From Solirubrobacterales bacterium (lineage in GTDB: Bacteria; Actinomycetota; Thermoleophilia; Solirubrobacterales; Solirubrobacteraceae): a DNA stretch of 64,000 bases. The notes under the pieces were generated by a model. The model was not told the DNA's origin. It did not search any database and worked only from the letters and a program-made list of their open reading frames with translations. Shown here one piece after another: positions 15,904 to 24,296 of the stretch; within the stretch, counting starts at the first letter, position 1, and every line of letters starts with the position of its first letter. A program made the translations under genes and the position numbers. The stretch is from NCBI GenBank assembly GCA_027451345.1, contig DAIDJO010000095.1, forward strand, positions 1 through 64,000. Direction: 5' to 3'.

Positions 15904-17268
15904 TTACGCGGGCCGCGGCTCCTTCTTGCCGGGGTTGAAGAGCCCCTTCGGATCGAGCGCGCGCTTCACCGCCTCGTGCGCCGCGACCGCCGGCTCCGAC
16001 CACTGACCGAGCAGCTGCCCGCCCTTCAGCAGGCCGATGCCGTGCTCGCCGCTCACGGTTCCGCCGAGCTCGCGCGCCAGGTCGAACAGCGCGGTGGCGG
16101 CCGCCTCGGCCCGGCGGGCCTCCTCGCGGTCGCCCGGGTCGAAGAGATAGGAGACGTGAAGGTTGCCGTCGCCGGCATGACCCCAGGAGGTGGCCTCCAC
16201 GCGGTGGGCCTCGCCGATCTCGAGCGACCGGGTGATCGCGTCCTCGAGGCGGTCGAGCGGCACGGCGATGTCCTCGGCGAGCTTCTCGCCCTTGGCGGCC
16301 CGCACCGCGAGCGAGACGCCACCCCGCCAGCGCCAGAGCACCTTCGGGTCCTGGGCGGCGGCGGTGTCGCCGAGCGCCTCGAGCAGCTCGTCGCGCTCGT
16401 GCTCGCTCTCGGCCTCACAGATCACCATGAACGCCACGTCGCGCGCGTCCAGGAACGGTGGCGGCGCATAGGCCAGGCAGGTGCCCTGCAGGTACTCGAT
16501 GGTGGCCGGCACCACGCCCGAGCCGAGCGCGGCCTCGATCGCCCGCACCCCATCGGGGATCGAGCTGTACGTGGCGGCCACCGGGATCGCCATGGGGGGC
16601 GCCGGCACCAGCCGCAGCCAGGCCGCCGTGATCACGCCGAGCGTGCCCTCGCTGCCGATCAGCAGCGACCGCAGGTCATAGCCGGCGACGTCCTTGCGCA
16701 CGGGACCGCCGAAGGTGGCGAGCTCCCCCGGCGCGATCACGGCCTCGACACCGGTCACCCACCGTGAGGTGACGCCGTACTTGAACGCGTGCGGGCCGCC
16801 CGCGTTCGTGGCGAGGTTGCCGCCGATCTGCGACTGCTCGGGCGCGCCGGGGTCGGGTGGGAAGAGCAGCCCGTTCTCCCGCGCCAGCCGCTGCACCGTC
16901 GCGGTCGTCACGCCCGCCTCGACCTCCATCCGCCAGAGCAGTGGATCGAACGAGCGCACCCGGTTGAGCCGCTCGAGCGACACGGCCACCGACGGTCGCG
17001 GGTCGATCGGGACGATCCCGCCCGAATAGCCGCTCGCCCCGCCGACCGGCACGATCGGGACGTCCTGCGCGTATGCCCAGGCGACGACCTCCCGCACCTC
17101 CTCGGCGCTCGCCGGCTTCACCATCACCGGCGCCCGACCGCCGACGCCGCTCGCGTCGCTCAGCCAGACGTCCCGCTCGACGTTCGCCTCCCCCACGAGC
17201 CGCGCGCAGGCCTCAACAAGGAGGTCGGTCACCGCCGCTCGCCGTCCACCGCCCGCTGCGTCGCTCAT
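15904..17268 (-). CDS. FAD-linked oxidase, GlcD/D-lactate dehydrogenase type
   Basis: 454 aa VAO/PCMH-family flavoprotein. FAD-binding PP loop PVGGASGYSGG at about 75, SQIGGNLATNAGG, VRKDVAGYDLRSLLIGSEGTLG, then the C-terminal cap with HAGDGNLHVSYLF (metal-binding His) and the GEHGIG motif near 420. Family members oxidise D-2-hydroxy acids such as D-lactate or glycolate and pass electrons to quinone or cytochrome. It stands alone, divergent from the rhamnose/lactate operon by 0.4 kb. With LutABC nearby it could handle the D-isomer of lactate (inference). No GlcE/GlcF partner is adjacent. Confidence 0.88.
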   Translation of the reverse strand: MSDAAGGGRRAAVTDLLVEACARLVGEANVERDVWLSDASGVGGRAPVMVKPASAEEVREVVAWAYAQDVPIVPVGGASGYSGGIVPIDPRPSVAVSLERLNRVRSFDPLLWRMEVEAGVTTATVQRLARENGLLFPPDPGAPEQSQIGGNLATNAGGPHAFKYGVTSRWVTGVEAVIAPGELATFGGPVRKDVAGYDLRSLLIGSEGTLGVITAAWLRLVPAPPMAIPVAATYSSIPDGVRAIEAALGSGVVPATIEYLQGTCLAYAPPPFLDARDVAFMVICEAESEHERDELLEALGDTAAAQDPKVLWRWRGGVSLAVRAAKGEKLAEDIAVPLDRLEDAITRSLEIGEAHRVEATSWGHAGDGNLHVSYLFDPGDREEARRAEAAATALFDLARELGGTVSGEHGIGLLKGGQLLGQWSEPAVAAHEAVKRALDPKGLFNPGKKEPRPA

Positions 17269-17554
17269 CCGGTCAAGCGTGCCACGTCATCGACCCCCGC
17301 GGCTCGTCATGCTGCCTTGACCACGCCCTGCCGCTGACCGCCCCGACCCACCAGACTGCGGGGTCACCGCGTCGGAGACCGGAAGCGATGGGAGTTCTGT
17401 GCAGAAATCTGCGTATTTCGCCCTACATCTCGGGTTCGAGGGGTCGGCGGGGCGCTCACCACGCCAGGCCCGCGGCCGTGAACCCGCCACTCCCGCTCAG
17501 CGTCACCCACCGCGCCACCCACGCACGGACCGACAACGTTGTGCTGTTTGCCTC
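17269..17554. other. Intergenic region upstream of the rhamnose operon
   Basis: No credible gene: the short ORFs here are low-complexity and unsupported. The only structure seen is GCAGA-AA-TCTGC at 17401-17412, a short palindrome that could be a regulator site for either flanking promoter. The distal part leads into the rhamnose operon promoter. Confidence 0.5.
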
Positions 17555-17584
17555 TTGACCTGGTCGGACGTGGTTGGTTATGGT
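17555..17584 (+). promoter_or_regulatory. Promoter of the rhamnose operon
   Basis: TTGACC (17555-17560), 18-bp spacer, TATGGT (17579-17584). It is followed by the inverted repeat at 17602-17618, about 12 bp after the expected start of transcription. Leader about 80 nt to the first gene. Confidence 0.55.
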
Positions 17585-17601
17585 TGTTCACGCGCGTTTG
17601 G

Positions 17602-17618
17602 GTGGTCGTTTTGACCAC
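17602..17618. promoter_or_regulatory. Candidate DeoR-type operator of the rhamnose operon
   Basis: Perfect inverted repeat GTGGTC-GTTTT-GACCAC just downstream of the promoter. The position suits repression by the DeoR protein encoded as last gene of the operon. No second copy was found by eye. Confidence 0.55.
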
Positions 17619-17674
17619 AACCGCGCGCTAAGGCGCGGATAGTGGACAACCGGGTTGAGGGACCCGTCGAACAG

Positions 17675-19246
17675 ATGGAGGGGAGGGTGCAGGTGTCGGA
17701 CGGCCGCTCGGCGGATGGGACGAAGGAGCAGCAGACGGAGTTTGATGCGGAGCCGATCCTCGGCGTCTCCCACGTGACGAAGTCCTTCGGCGCCGTCGCC
17801 GCGATCTCCGACGCATCGATCTCCCTTCATCGGGGCGAAGCCCACGGTCTGGTCGGTGAGAACGGCGCCGGCAAGTCAACGCTCGTGAAGATGCTGGCCG
17901 GCGTGCACCAGCCCGACAGCGGCCAGATCACGATCGATGGCGTCCCCGTGACCCTAGGTAGCCCGGCCGCCGCGCGCGACGCCGGCATCGCCGTGATCTA
18001 CCAGGAGCCCACGATGTTCCCGGACCTGAGCGTCGCGGAGAACGTCTTCATGGGCCGGATGCCGAGGCAGAGCGGGGGCCGGCTAGACCGCGACAGCATG
18101 CGGCGACAGGTCATCACGGTGCTCGAGATGCTGGACGTCCGGCTCGATCCCGACCGCGCAGCGCGCGGCCTGTCGATCGCAGACCAGCAGATTGCCGAGA
18201 TCGCCAAGGCGCTGACCCTCGACGCGCGCGTCCTGGTGATGGACGAGCCGACCGCGGCGCTCTCCGCCGCCGAGGTCGAGCGTCTCGCGCGCGTGATCGA
18301 GACGCTCCGTGCACGCGACGCGGCCGTGCTCTTCATCTCCCACCGACTCGATGAGATCTTCAACATCTGTCAGCGCGTCACCGTGATGCGAGACGGACGA
18401 TCGGTCCTCGCGCGGCCCGCCGGCGATCTGACGAGCGACGAGCTCGTGCGGGCGATGGTCGGGCGCGACGTCGAACATCGTCAGCTGACGCGGGGCGCGA
18501 TCGGTGACGTGGTCCTCTCCGTCGACCGCCTCACCCAGGAGGGCAACTTCGTCGACATCAGCTTCGAGCTCCGCGCCGGGGAGATCGTCGGACTCGGGGG
18601 CCTCGTCGGGGCCGGCCGCACGGAGATCGCCCAGGCCATCTTCGGGATCGAACGCTACGACGCCGGCTCGGTGACCGTCGCCGGTCAGCCCCTGAAGAAG
18701 GGGTCCCCCAGCGCCGCGATGCAGGCCGGGATCGCCCTCGTTCCCGAGGATCGCCGCCAGCACGGGCTCGTCATGGACGAGTCGATCGAGCGCAACGTCC
18801 TGCTCGCCTCCCTCGCGAGCGTGACTCGCCGCGGGCTGATCGCCGGCGAGCTCGCCCGCGAGACATCGAAAACCTGGCTCGACCGCCTGCAGGTGAAGTA
18901 CGGACGGCTCTCGGACCCGGTGACCACGCTCTCCGGCGGCAACCAGCAGAAGGTCGTCCTCGCCAAGTGGCTGCGCCGGAACCCGCGGGTGATCATCGTC
19001 GACGAACCGACCCGCGGCATCGACGTCGGTACCAAGGCGGAGGTCCATCGCTTGCTCGAGGAGCTCGCCGAGCAGGGGGTTGCCGTGCTGGTGATCTCCT
19101 CCGAGCTCCCCGAACTGCTGCTCCTCGCCGACCGGATCCTGGTCATCCGCGAGGGCCGCCTCGTGCGGGAGATCCCACGCGCCGCGGCGAGCGAGGAGAG
19201 CGTCATCGCCGCCGCAGCGGGCGCCTACACGGAGCAGGCGGCATGA
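17675..19246 (+). CDS. rhaT: Rhamnose ABC transporter ATP-binding protein (two ABC domains)
   Basis: 523 aa, RbsA/CUT2 type with two nucleotide-binding domains. First: Walker A GENGAGKSTLVK, signature region LSIADQQIAEIAKAL, Walker B VLVMDEPTAAL. Second: degenerate P-loop GLVGAGRTEIAQ, LSGGNQQKVVLAKWL, VIIVDEPTRGID. Energises sugar import at the inner membrane face. Start uncertain: ATG 17675 is used; GTG 17693 has a better SD (GGAGGGG) and GTG 17642 is the longest option. Overlaps the first permease by ATGA. Rhamnose is inferred from the downstream enzymes. Confidence 0.88.
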   Translation: MEGRVQVSDGRSADGTKEQQTEFDAEPILGVSHVTKSFGAVAAISDASISLHRGEAHGLVGENGAGKSTLVKMLAGVHQPDSGQITIDGVPVTLGSPAAARDAGIAVIYQEPTMFPDLSVAENVFMGRMPRQSGGRLDRDSMRRQVITVLEMLDVRLDPDRAARGLSIADQQIAEIAKALTLDARVLVMDEPTAALSAAEVERLARVIETLRARDAAVLFISHRLDEIFNICQRVTVMRDGRSVLARPAGDLTSDELVRAMVGRDVEHRQLTRGAIGDVVLSVDRLTQEGNFVDISFELRAGEIVGLGGLVGAGRTEIAQAIFGIERYDAGSVTVAGQPLKKGSPSAAMQAGIALVPEDRRQHGLVMDESIERNVLLASLASVTRRGLIAGELARETSKTWLDRLQVKYGRLSDPVTTLSGGNQQKVVLAKWLRRNPRVIIVDEPTRGIDVGTKAEVHRLLEELAEQGVAVLVISSELPELLLLADRILVIREGRLVREIPRAAASEESVIAAAAGAYTEQAA

Positions 19247-20298
19247 CGGCGACCGACACCGACGCCACGGTGATCACACCGCAGGCCCCGGCCGCGCGGG
19301 AGCATCGCCTCGCCGCGACGATCGCGCGCTTCCGCCCCGGGGTGATCGCCCTGGTGATCCTCGTCATCTTCGGACTCACGACGATCCGCAACGCGAACTT
19401 CGCCACCGGGGCGAGCATCCAGGCGATCCTCTCAATCGCCGCCGTCTACATGCTGCTGGCGATCGGCGAGGCCATGGTGATCATCACCCGCAATGTCGAT
19501 CTGTCGATCGGCTCGACCCTCGGCCTCTCCGCCTTCGCCGTGGGCGAACTGTTCACCCACGACCCGCACACCTCGATCGCCGTCGCCTTCCTCGTCGGCA
19601 TCGGCATCGGCGCGGCCTGCGGAGCACTCATCGGCGTGATCACCACACTGATCCGGGTGCCGAGCCTGGTCGTGACGCTGGCCGCGCTCTACGTGATCCG
19701 CGGTTTTGTCAACATCATCGGCAGCGGTATCCAGATCGAGCCGAGCGTCTTCCCACAGAGCCTCGTCACGTTCGGCTATTCGACGGTCATCGGCATCCCG
19801 TGGATGTTCCTGATCGTCGTCGCGGTCGCACTCGCCGCCGCCTACTGGATGTACGCCTACCCCGCCGGTCGTGAGCTCTACGCGATCGGGTCCAATCCAG
19901 CCGCGGCCGCGCTCGCCGGTATCCCCACCACGCTCCGCGTCTTCACCGTGTTCGTGATCAGCGGCGCGCTCGCCGGGCTCGGCGGCGTGCTCTTCGACGC
20001 CCAGGTGGCCACGGTCAACTCGACCGCCGGCACCGGTTATGAGCTGATCGTCGTCACCGCCGTGGTCGTCGGCGGCGTGGCGATCTTCGGCGGCAGCGGC
20101 AGCGTCATCGGCGCTGTCCTCGGCGCGATCCTCCTGCAGGTCATCAACCAGGCGCTCGTCGCCGCCCGCATCTCCTCCTTCTGGGACCAGGCCATCGCCG
20201 GGGCACTGCTCCTCGCCGCCATCTCCTTCGATCGGCTGCTCGCCGTGCGGGCCGCCCGTGCCCTCGTGGCCGAGAAGGGCGTCAGCTATGTCGAGTGA
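19243..20298 (+). CDS. rhaP: Rhamnose ABC transporter permease 1
   Basis: 351 aa RbsC-family permease. About 8-10 hydrophobic helices starting near residue 30. Contains the CUT2 permease pattern NVDLSIGSTLGLSAF in the second helix pair and GGVAIFGGSGSVIGAVLGA near the end. The ORF track start (18967) reads through the upstream gene; ATG 19243 overlaps its TGA. Forms the membrane channel with the second permease. Confidence 0.9.
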   Translation: MTATDTDATVITPQAPAAREHRLAATIARFRPGVIALVILVIFGLTTIRNANFATGASIQAILSIAAVYMLLAIGEAMVIITRNVDLSIGSTLGLSAFAVGELFTHDPHTSIAVAFLVGIGIGAACGALIGVITTLIRVPSLVVTLAALYVIRGFVNIIGSGIQIEPSVFPQSLVTFGYSTVIGIPWMFLIVVAVALAAAYWMYAYPAGRELYAIGSNPAAAALAGIPTTLRVFTVFVISGALAGLGGVLFDAQVATVNSTAGTGYELIVVTAVVVGGVAIFGGSGSVIGAVLGAILLQVINQALVAARISSFWDQAIAGALLLAAISFDRLLAVRAARALVAEKGVSYVE

Positions 20299-21307
20299 GT
20301 CGAGGGGACGAGTCCGGGCGCGCGGACTCGTGCGCTGGGAATCGGCGCTCGTGGTGATCCTCATCGCCGTCGTCCTCTTCGGCGTGGCCGAGAGCTCGAC
20401 CTTCTGGTCGACCACCACGATCTTCTTCGGCGGGCTCGACATCGGCCAGGTGGCGATCATGGCCCTGCCGATGACGATGATCATCCTCACTGGGGAGATC
20501 GATCTCTCGGTGGCGTCGATGCTCGGCCTCGGCTGCGCCGTCTTCGGCTACGCCTTCGAGCACCACACCGGGGTTGTCGGCGCCATGCTGATCGCCCTTG
20601 CCGTGGGCGCGATCGGCGGAGCCCTGAACGGGTTCCTCGTCGCCCGCGTGGGACTGCCCTCGATCGCCGTGACGATCGGGACGCTCACGATGTTCCGCGG
20701 GATCGCGGAGATCCTGCTCGGCCAGAGCGAGGTGAGCGGCTTCCCACCGTCGCTCGAGCAGATCGGCATCGCTCCGATCTTCCTGCACCTCGCCTACCCG
20801 TTCTTCTTCTTCCTCGTCCTCGCCGCGATTTACGGCGTGGTGGTGCACCGCACGGCCTTCGGCCGGTCGCTGTACGCCATCGGCCTGAATACCGAGGCGG
20901 CCTTCTTCGCGGGGATCCGCGTCAGGCGCACGAAGTTCCTGCTCTACGTCGTCTCCGGCGTGATCTGTGCCGCCACCGGAATCATCTACTCCCTGCAAGC
21001 GGCCTCCGCGATCTACACGGCCGGCACGGGACTCGAGCTGAACGTCGTCGCCGTCGTGCTGTTCGGCGGGATCTCGATCTTCGGCGGCCGTGGGTCGGTC
21101 ATCGGGGTCGTGCTGTCGGTGATCATCGTCGGCCTCACCGAGGTCGCCTTCACGACAATCAACATCAGCTCGCAGGAGCAACAGGTGATCTTCGGTGGCC
21201 TGCTGCTGCTGAGCGTTGTGGTCCCCAACGTCGGCGAGGTCCGCAATCGGATCCGCGGCCGCGTGCGGCGCGCCGCCCCTCCCGTCTCCGCCGGGGGTGG
21301 CCTATGA
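20288..21307 (+). CDS. rhaQ: Rhamnose ABC transporter permease 2
   Basis: 339 aa RbsC-family permease paralogous to its neighbour: GEIDLSVASMLGLG and GGISIFGGRGSVIGVVLS occupy the equivalent places. ATG 20288 (MSSESRG) overlaps the previous gene by 11 bp; the track start 20258 is too far upstream. The heteromeric P/Q pair is typical of rhamnose-type CUT2 systems. Confidence 0.9.
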   Translation: MSSESRGRVRARGLVRWESALVVILIAVVLFGVAESSTFWSTTTIFFGGLDIGQVAIMALPMTMIILTGEIDLSVASMLGLGCAVFGYAFEHHTGVVGAMLIALAVGAIGGALNGFLVARVGLPSIAVTIGTLTMFRGIAEILLGQSEVSGFPPSLEQIGIAPIFLHLAYPFFFFLVLAAIYGVVVHRTAFGRSLYAIGLNTEAAFFAGIRVRRTKFLLYVVSGVICAATGIIYSLQAASAIYTAGTGLELNVVAVVLFGGISIFGGRGSVIGVVLSVIIVGLTEVAFTTINISSQEQQVIFGGLLLLSVVVPNVGEVRNRIRGRVRRAAPPVSAGGGL

Positions 21308-21350
21308 GTCTTCGAGTTCGCTGCGATCTCTCACTGCGCAGCCTCGAGTC

Positions 21351-21381
21351 GGCACCCGGATGCCAGTGGCCTCCGGGTGCC
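21351..21381 (+). terminator. Intercistronic hairpin before the substrate-binding protein gene
   Basis: GGCACCCGG / CCGGGTGCC form a perfect 9-bp stem with a 13-nt loop in the 108-bp gap between permease 2 and the binding-protein gene. No T-tract follows. It is probably an RNA-stabilising or processing stem rather than a full terminator. Confidence 0.6.
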
Positions 21382-21415
21382 GAGGGGTACGTCCAATCAA
21401 ACGAAGGAGAGGTCA

Positions 21416-22453
21416 GTGAGATTCTCTACCCGTAACTACGCGCGCGCGGCCGTGGGTCTGGCGGCCGGGCTCAGCCTGGCCGTCGGCGGCACGGCGTTGG
21501 CGTCGACTCACCACAGCATCAAGAAGGGACTGCTCGTCTACGCGATCCCGAAGGACACGGTCAACCCGTACGAGGTGATCGCGGACAACGGCATCAAGAA
21601 GGCCCTCGGTCAGCTCGGCGGCAAGGTCGTCGTCTCGAGCGGAACCCAGGACACCGCCGCAGCGCAGCAGCCCGGCATCCAGGCGGCCATCCAGGCCCAC
21701 GCCAACGCGATCATCATCGCAGCCGATGACCCAAGCGCCCTCTGCCCGCAGCTCGCCCAGGCGCAGGCAGCCGGCATCAAGGTGATCTCGTTCGACTCCG
21801 ACGTCACCTGCAAGAACCACCTGTTCATCAACCAGGCGAACACCAAGCAGATCGGTGCCAGTGAGGTCGACCTGCTGGGCAAGGAGATCGGCTACAAGGG
21901 CCAGATCGCGATCCTCTCGGCGGTCTCGACCGCGACCAACCAGAACGCCTGGATCAAGTACATGAAGCTCGAGCTGAAGAAGAAGAAGTACCGCGGCATG
22001 AAGCTCGTCAAGATCGTCTACGGCAACGATGATCCGACCACGTCGCTCACCGTGCTCCAGGGTCTGCTCTCCGCCTACCCGCACCTGCGCGGGATCATCT
22101 CCCCGACGACCGTCGGCATCTCGACCGCGGCCCAGTATCTCGATACGCACAAGTCGCTGCTCAAGCACCTGACGCTGACCGGCCTCGGCCTGCCGTCGCA
22201 GATGAGGAAGTACGTGCTTGACGGCACCGTGAAGGAGTTCGAGCTGTGGAACCCGGCCAACCTCGGGTACCTCGCCGGCTACGCCGCCGCCAACCTCGCC
22301 TCCGGCACGCCGCTGAAGGCCGGGGCAACGTTCTCGGCCGGAAAGCTCGGCAAGTACAAGATCCTGCCGCCCGCCGGCGGGGTCGGACTGTCCGTGGTCC
22401 TCGGGCCGCCGACCGTCTTCAACAAGGCCAACATCCGGAAGTTCAACTTCTAG
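21416..22453 (+). CDS. rhaS: Rhamnose ABC transporter substrate-binding protein
   Basis: 345 aa, GTG start with AAGGAGAGG 5 nt upstream. Sec signal peptide (ARAAVGLAAGLSLAVGGTALA) with cleavage before STHH; no lipobox Cys, so it is not an obvious lipoprotein. The mature part is a type I periplasmic binding fold: LLVYAIPKDTVNPY, IIIAADDPSALCPQL, VISFDSDVTC. More Lys-rich (KKKKYRG) than neighbouring proteins. Extracellular sugar capture for the adjacent importer. Flanked by RNA hairpins on both sides. Confidence 0.88.
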   Translation: MRFSTRNYARAAVGLAAGLSLAVGGTALASTHHSIKKGLLVYAIPKDTVNPYEVIADNGIKKALGQLGGKVVVSSGTQDTAAAQQPGIQAAIQAHANAIIIAADDPSALCPQLAQAQAAGIKVISFDSDVTCKNHLFINQANTKQIGASEVDLLGKEIGYKGQIAILSAVSTATNQNAWIKYMKLELKKKKYRGMKLVKIVYGNDDPTTSLTVLQGLLSAYPHLRGIISPTTVGISTAAQYLDTHKSLLKHLTLTGLGLPSQMRKYVLDGTVKEFELWNPANLGYLAGYAAANLASGTPLKAGATFSAGKLGKYKILPPAGGVGLSVVLGPPTVFNKANIRKFNF

Positions 22454-22460
22454 ACACCTT

Positions 22461-22502
22461 CCCACTGGCTCCCCGGTCCCGCTGGACCGGGGAGCCAGTG
22501 GG
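22461..22502 (+). terminator. Strong hairpin after the binding-protein gene
   Basis: Perfect 19-bp stem (CCCACTGGCTCCCCGGTCC and its complement) with a 4-nt CGCT loop, 7 bp after the stop, followed by CCCCTTCTCCTCT. It is an intrinsic terminator or attenuator. Only 25 bp separate it from the next gene, with no visible promoter, so downstream genes need partial read-through or processing. Confidence 0.85.
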
Positions 22503-22527
22503 CCCCTTCTCCTCTGATCCTCCACCG

Positions 22528-23976
22528 ATGACCGACCAGACCACCCGTGAGCTCTTCCTCGAGCCGTCCGTGTCCGCCCGCCGAGTGCGGCCCGCCATCG
22601 GGCTCGTGGCCGGCGGCCTGGGCGCATACTGGCCGCAGTTCCCGGACCTGCTCCCCACCCTCCAGCGCTCCGCGCGCACCGTGGCGGAGCGGCTGCGTGG
22701 CTTCGATGCCGACATCACCGATGCGGGCTTCATCTCGGACCCGACCGAGGCGGCGACCGCGGCGGAGCGGCTGCGGCTGGCCGGCTGTGACCTCGTCGTC
22801 ATGTTCATGACGACGTACATGACCTCCGACATGGTGGTCCCGATCGCCCAGCGCGCAGGCGCGCCGGTGCTGCTGCTCAACCTGCAGCCGAGCGAGGCGA
22901 TGGACCACGCGAACTTCGATACCGGGAAGTGGCTCGCCTACTGCGGGGCCTGCCCGCTGCCCGAGGTGGCGAGCGCCTTCGAGCGCTGCGGCATCCCGTT
23001 CCGCTCCGTCTCCGGGTACCTGGCCGACGAGCGGGCGTGGGCGCGCATCGAGCGCTGGGTACGGGCCGCCGCGGTCCGGCGCGTCCTGCGCAGCGGCCGG
23101 CACGGGCTGATGGGCCACCTGTATCCCGGAATGCTCGACGTCGCCACCGACGTGACCCTCGTGCCCGCCAACCTCGGCGGGCACGTGGAGATCCTCGAGT
23201 TCGACGACCTGCGGGTGCGGGTCGCCGGTGTCTCCGACGACGCGGTCGACGCCCAGCTCGAGCGCGTCCGCGAGATGTTCGAGCTCGACGGCTCGGTCGA
23301 GGCCGACGACCTCAGCTGGGCGGCGCGCGTCGCCCTCGGACTCGGCGAGCTCGTGCGCGATTTCCGGCTCGATTCGCTCGCCTACTACCACCGCGGCCTC
23401 GAGGGTGAGCTGCACGAACGACTCGGGGCGGGCATGATCCTCGGCGCCTCCCTGCTCACCGCCGCCCATGTGCCCGCCTGCGGTGAGTACGAGCTGCGCG
23501 CCTCGCTGGCGATGCTGATCATGGACCGGCTCGGCGCCGGCGGGTCGTTCACGGAGATCCAGGCGCTCAACTTCACCGACGGCGTCGTCGAGATGGGACA
23601 CGACGGGCCGGCCCACGTCGGCATCTCGGAGCGTCGGCCGCTGCTGCGGGGGCTGGGCGTCTACCACGGCAAGCGCGGGTACGGGGTCTCGGTCGAGTTC
23701 GATGTCGCCCACGGGCCGGTCACCGCGCTCGGGCTCACGCAGATGCGTGACGGCCGCTACCGCATGGTCGTCTCCGAGGGCACCGTCGTCGGGGGACCGC
23801 TGCTGGAGATCGGGAACACGACCTCCCGGGTGGACTTCGGGCGTGATCCCGGCGAGTGGTGCGACGCCTGGGCGGCGACGGCCGTCAACCATCATTGGGC
23901 GCTCGGCACCGGCCATCGCGCCGCCGATCTGCGGGCGGTCGCCGAGCTGCTCGACCTGGAGCTCGTGGTCGTATGA
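22528..23976 (+). CDS. L-fucose/L-arabinose isomerase family protein
   Basis: 482 aa. An N-terminal Rossmann-like part (IGLVAGGLGAYWPQFPDL, then LVVMFMTTYMTSDMV) and a C-terminal catalytic half (ALNFTDGVVEMGHDGPAHV, HHWALGTGHR) match the FucI/AraA isomerase superfamily, which interconverts aldoses and ketoses with Mn. The last His-rich segment and E/D-rich centre are compatible with metal binding. It is surprising here because a separate L-rhamnose isomerase (rhaI) is 1.8 kb downstream. It may isomerise a different deoxy- or pentose sugar, or have another role. The stop overlaps rhaM (ATGA). Confidence 0.75.
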   Translation: MTDQTTRELFLEPSVSARRVRPAIGLVAGGLGAYWPQFPDLLPTLQRSARTVAERLRGFDADITDAGFISDPTEAATAAERLRLAGCDLVVMFMTTYMTSDMVVPIAQRAGAPVLLLNLQPSEAMDHANFDTGKWLAYCGACPLPEVASAFERCGIPFRSVSGYLADERAWARIERWVRAAAVRRVLRSGRHGLMGHLYPGMLDVATDVTLVPANLGGHVEILEFDDLRVRVAGVSDDAVDAQLERVREMFELDGSVEADDLSWAARVALGLGELVRDFRLDSLAYYHRGLEGELHERLGAGMILGASLLTAAHVPACGEYELRASLAMLIMDRLGAGGSFTEIQALNFTDGVVEMGHDGPAHVGISERRPLLRGLGVYHGKRGYGVSVEFDVAHGPVTALGLTQMRDGRYRMVVSEGTVVGGPLLEIGNTTSRVDFGRDPGEWCDAWAATAVNHHWALGTGHRAADLRAVAELLDLELVVV

Positions 23977-24296
23977 GCTCCGTGCAACGGGTCTGTTTCG
24001 TCATGCGGGTGCGCCCGGAGGCGATGGAGGAATACCGGCGCCGACACGCCGAGGTGTGGCCGGACATGCTCGAGGCGCTGCGCCGCACCGGCTGGCGCAA
24101 CTACTCGCTGTTCGCCTCCGGCGACGGGATGGTGATCGGCTACGTCGAGACCGACGACTTCCAGGCGGCGCTCGACGCGATGCAGGAGGAGCCGGTGAAC
24201 GCGCGCTGGCAGACCGAGATGGCGCCGATGTTCGAGGTCCAGGCCGCTCCGGACACCAGCCTCGTCCGACTCGAGGAGATCTTCCACCTTGAGTGA
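23973..24296 (+). CDS. rhaM: L-rhamnose mutarotase
   Basis: 107 aa, the usual RhaM length. Sequence starts CFVMRVRPEAMEEY and contains YRRRHAEVWPDM, carrying the Tyr and His of the mutarotase active site; it ends with LEEIFHLE like E. coli RhaM. Interconverts alpha and beta L-rhamnose so that the isomerase gets its anomer. ATG 23973 overlaps the preceding gene, and the end overlaps rhaB by 8 bp. Confidence 0.93.
   Translation: MSSVQRVCFVMRVRPEAMEEYRRRHAEVWPDMLEALRRTGWRNYSLFASGDGMVIGYVETDDFQAALDAMQEEPVNARWQTEMAPMFEVQAAPDTSLVRLEEIFHLE

Noticed and set aside
17364-17618. Short ORFs ahead of the rhamnose operon
   Set aside because: They cover the promoter and operator and have no coding character.
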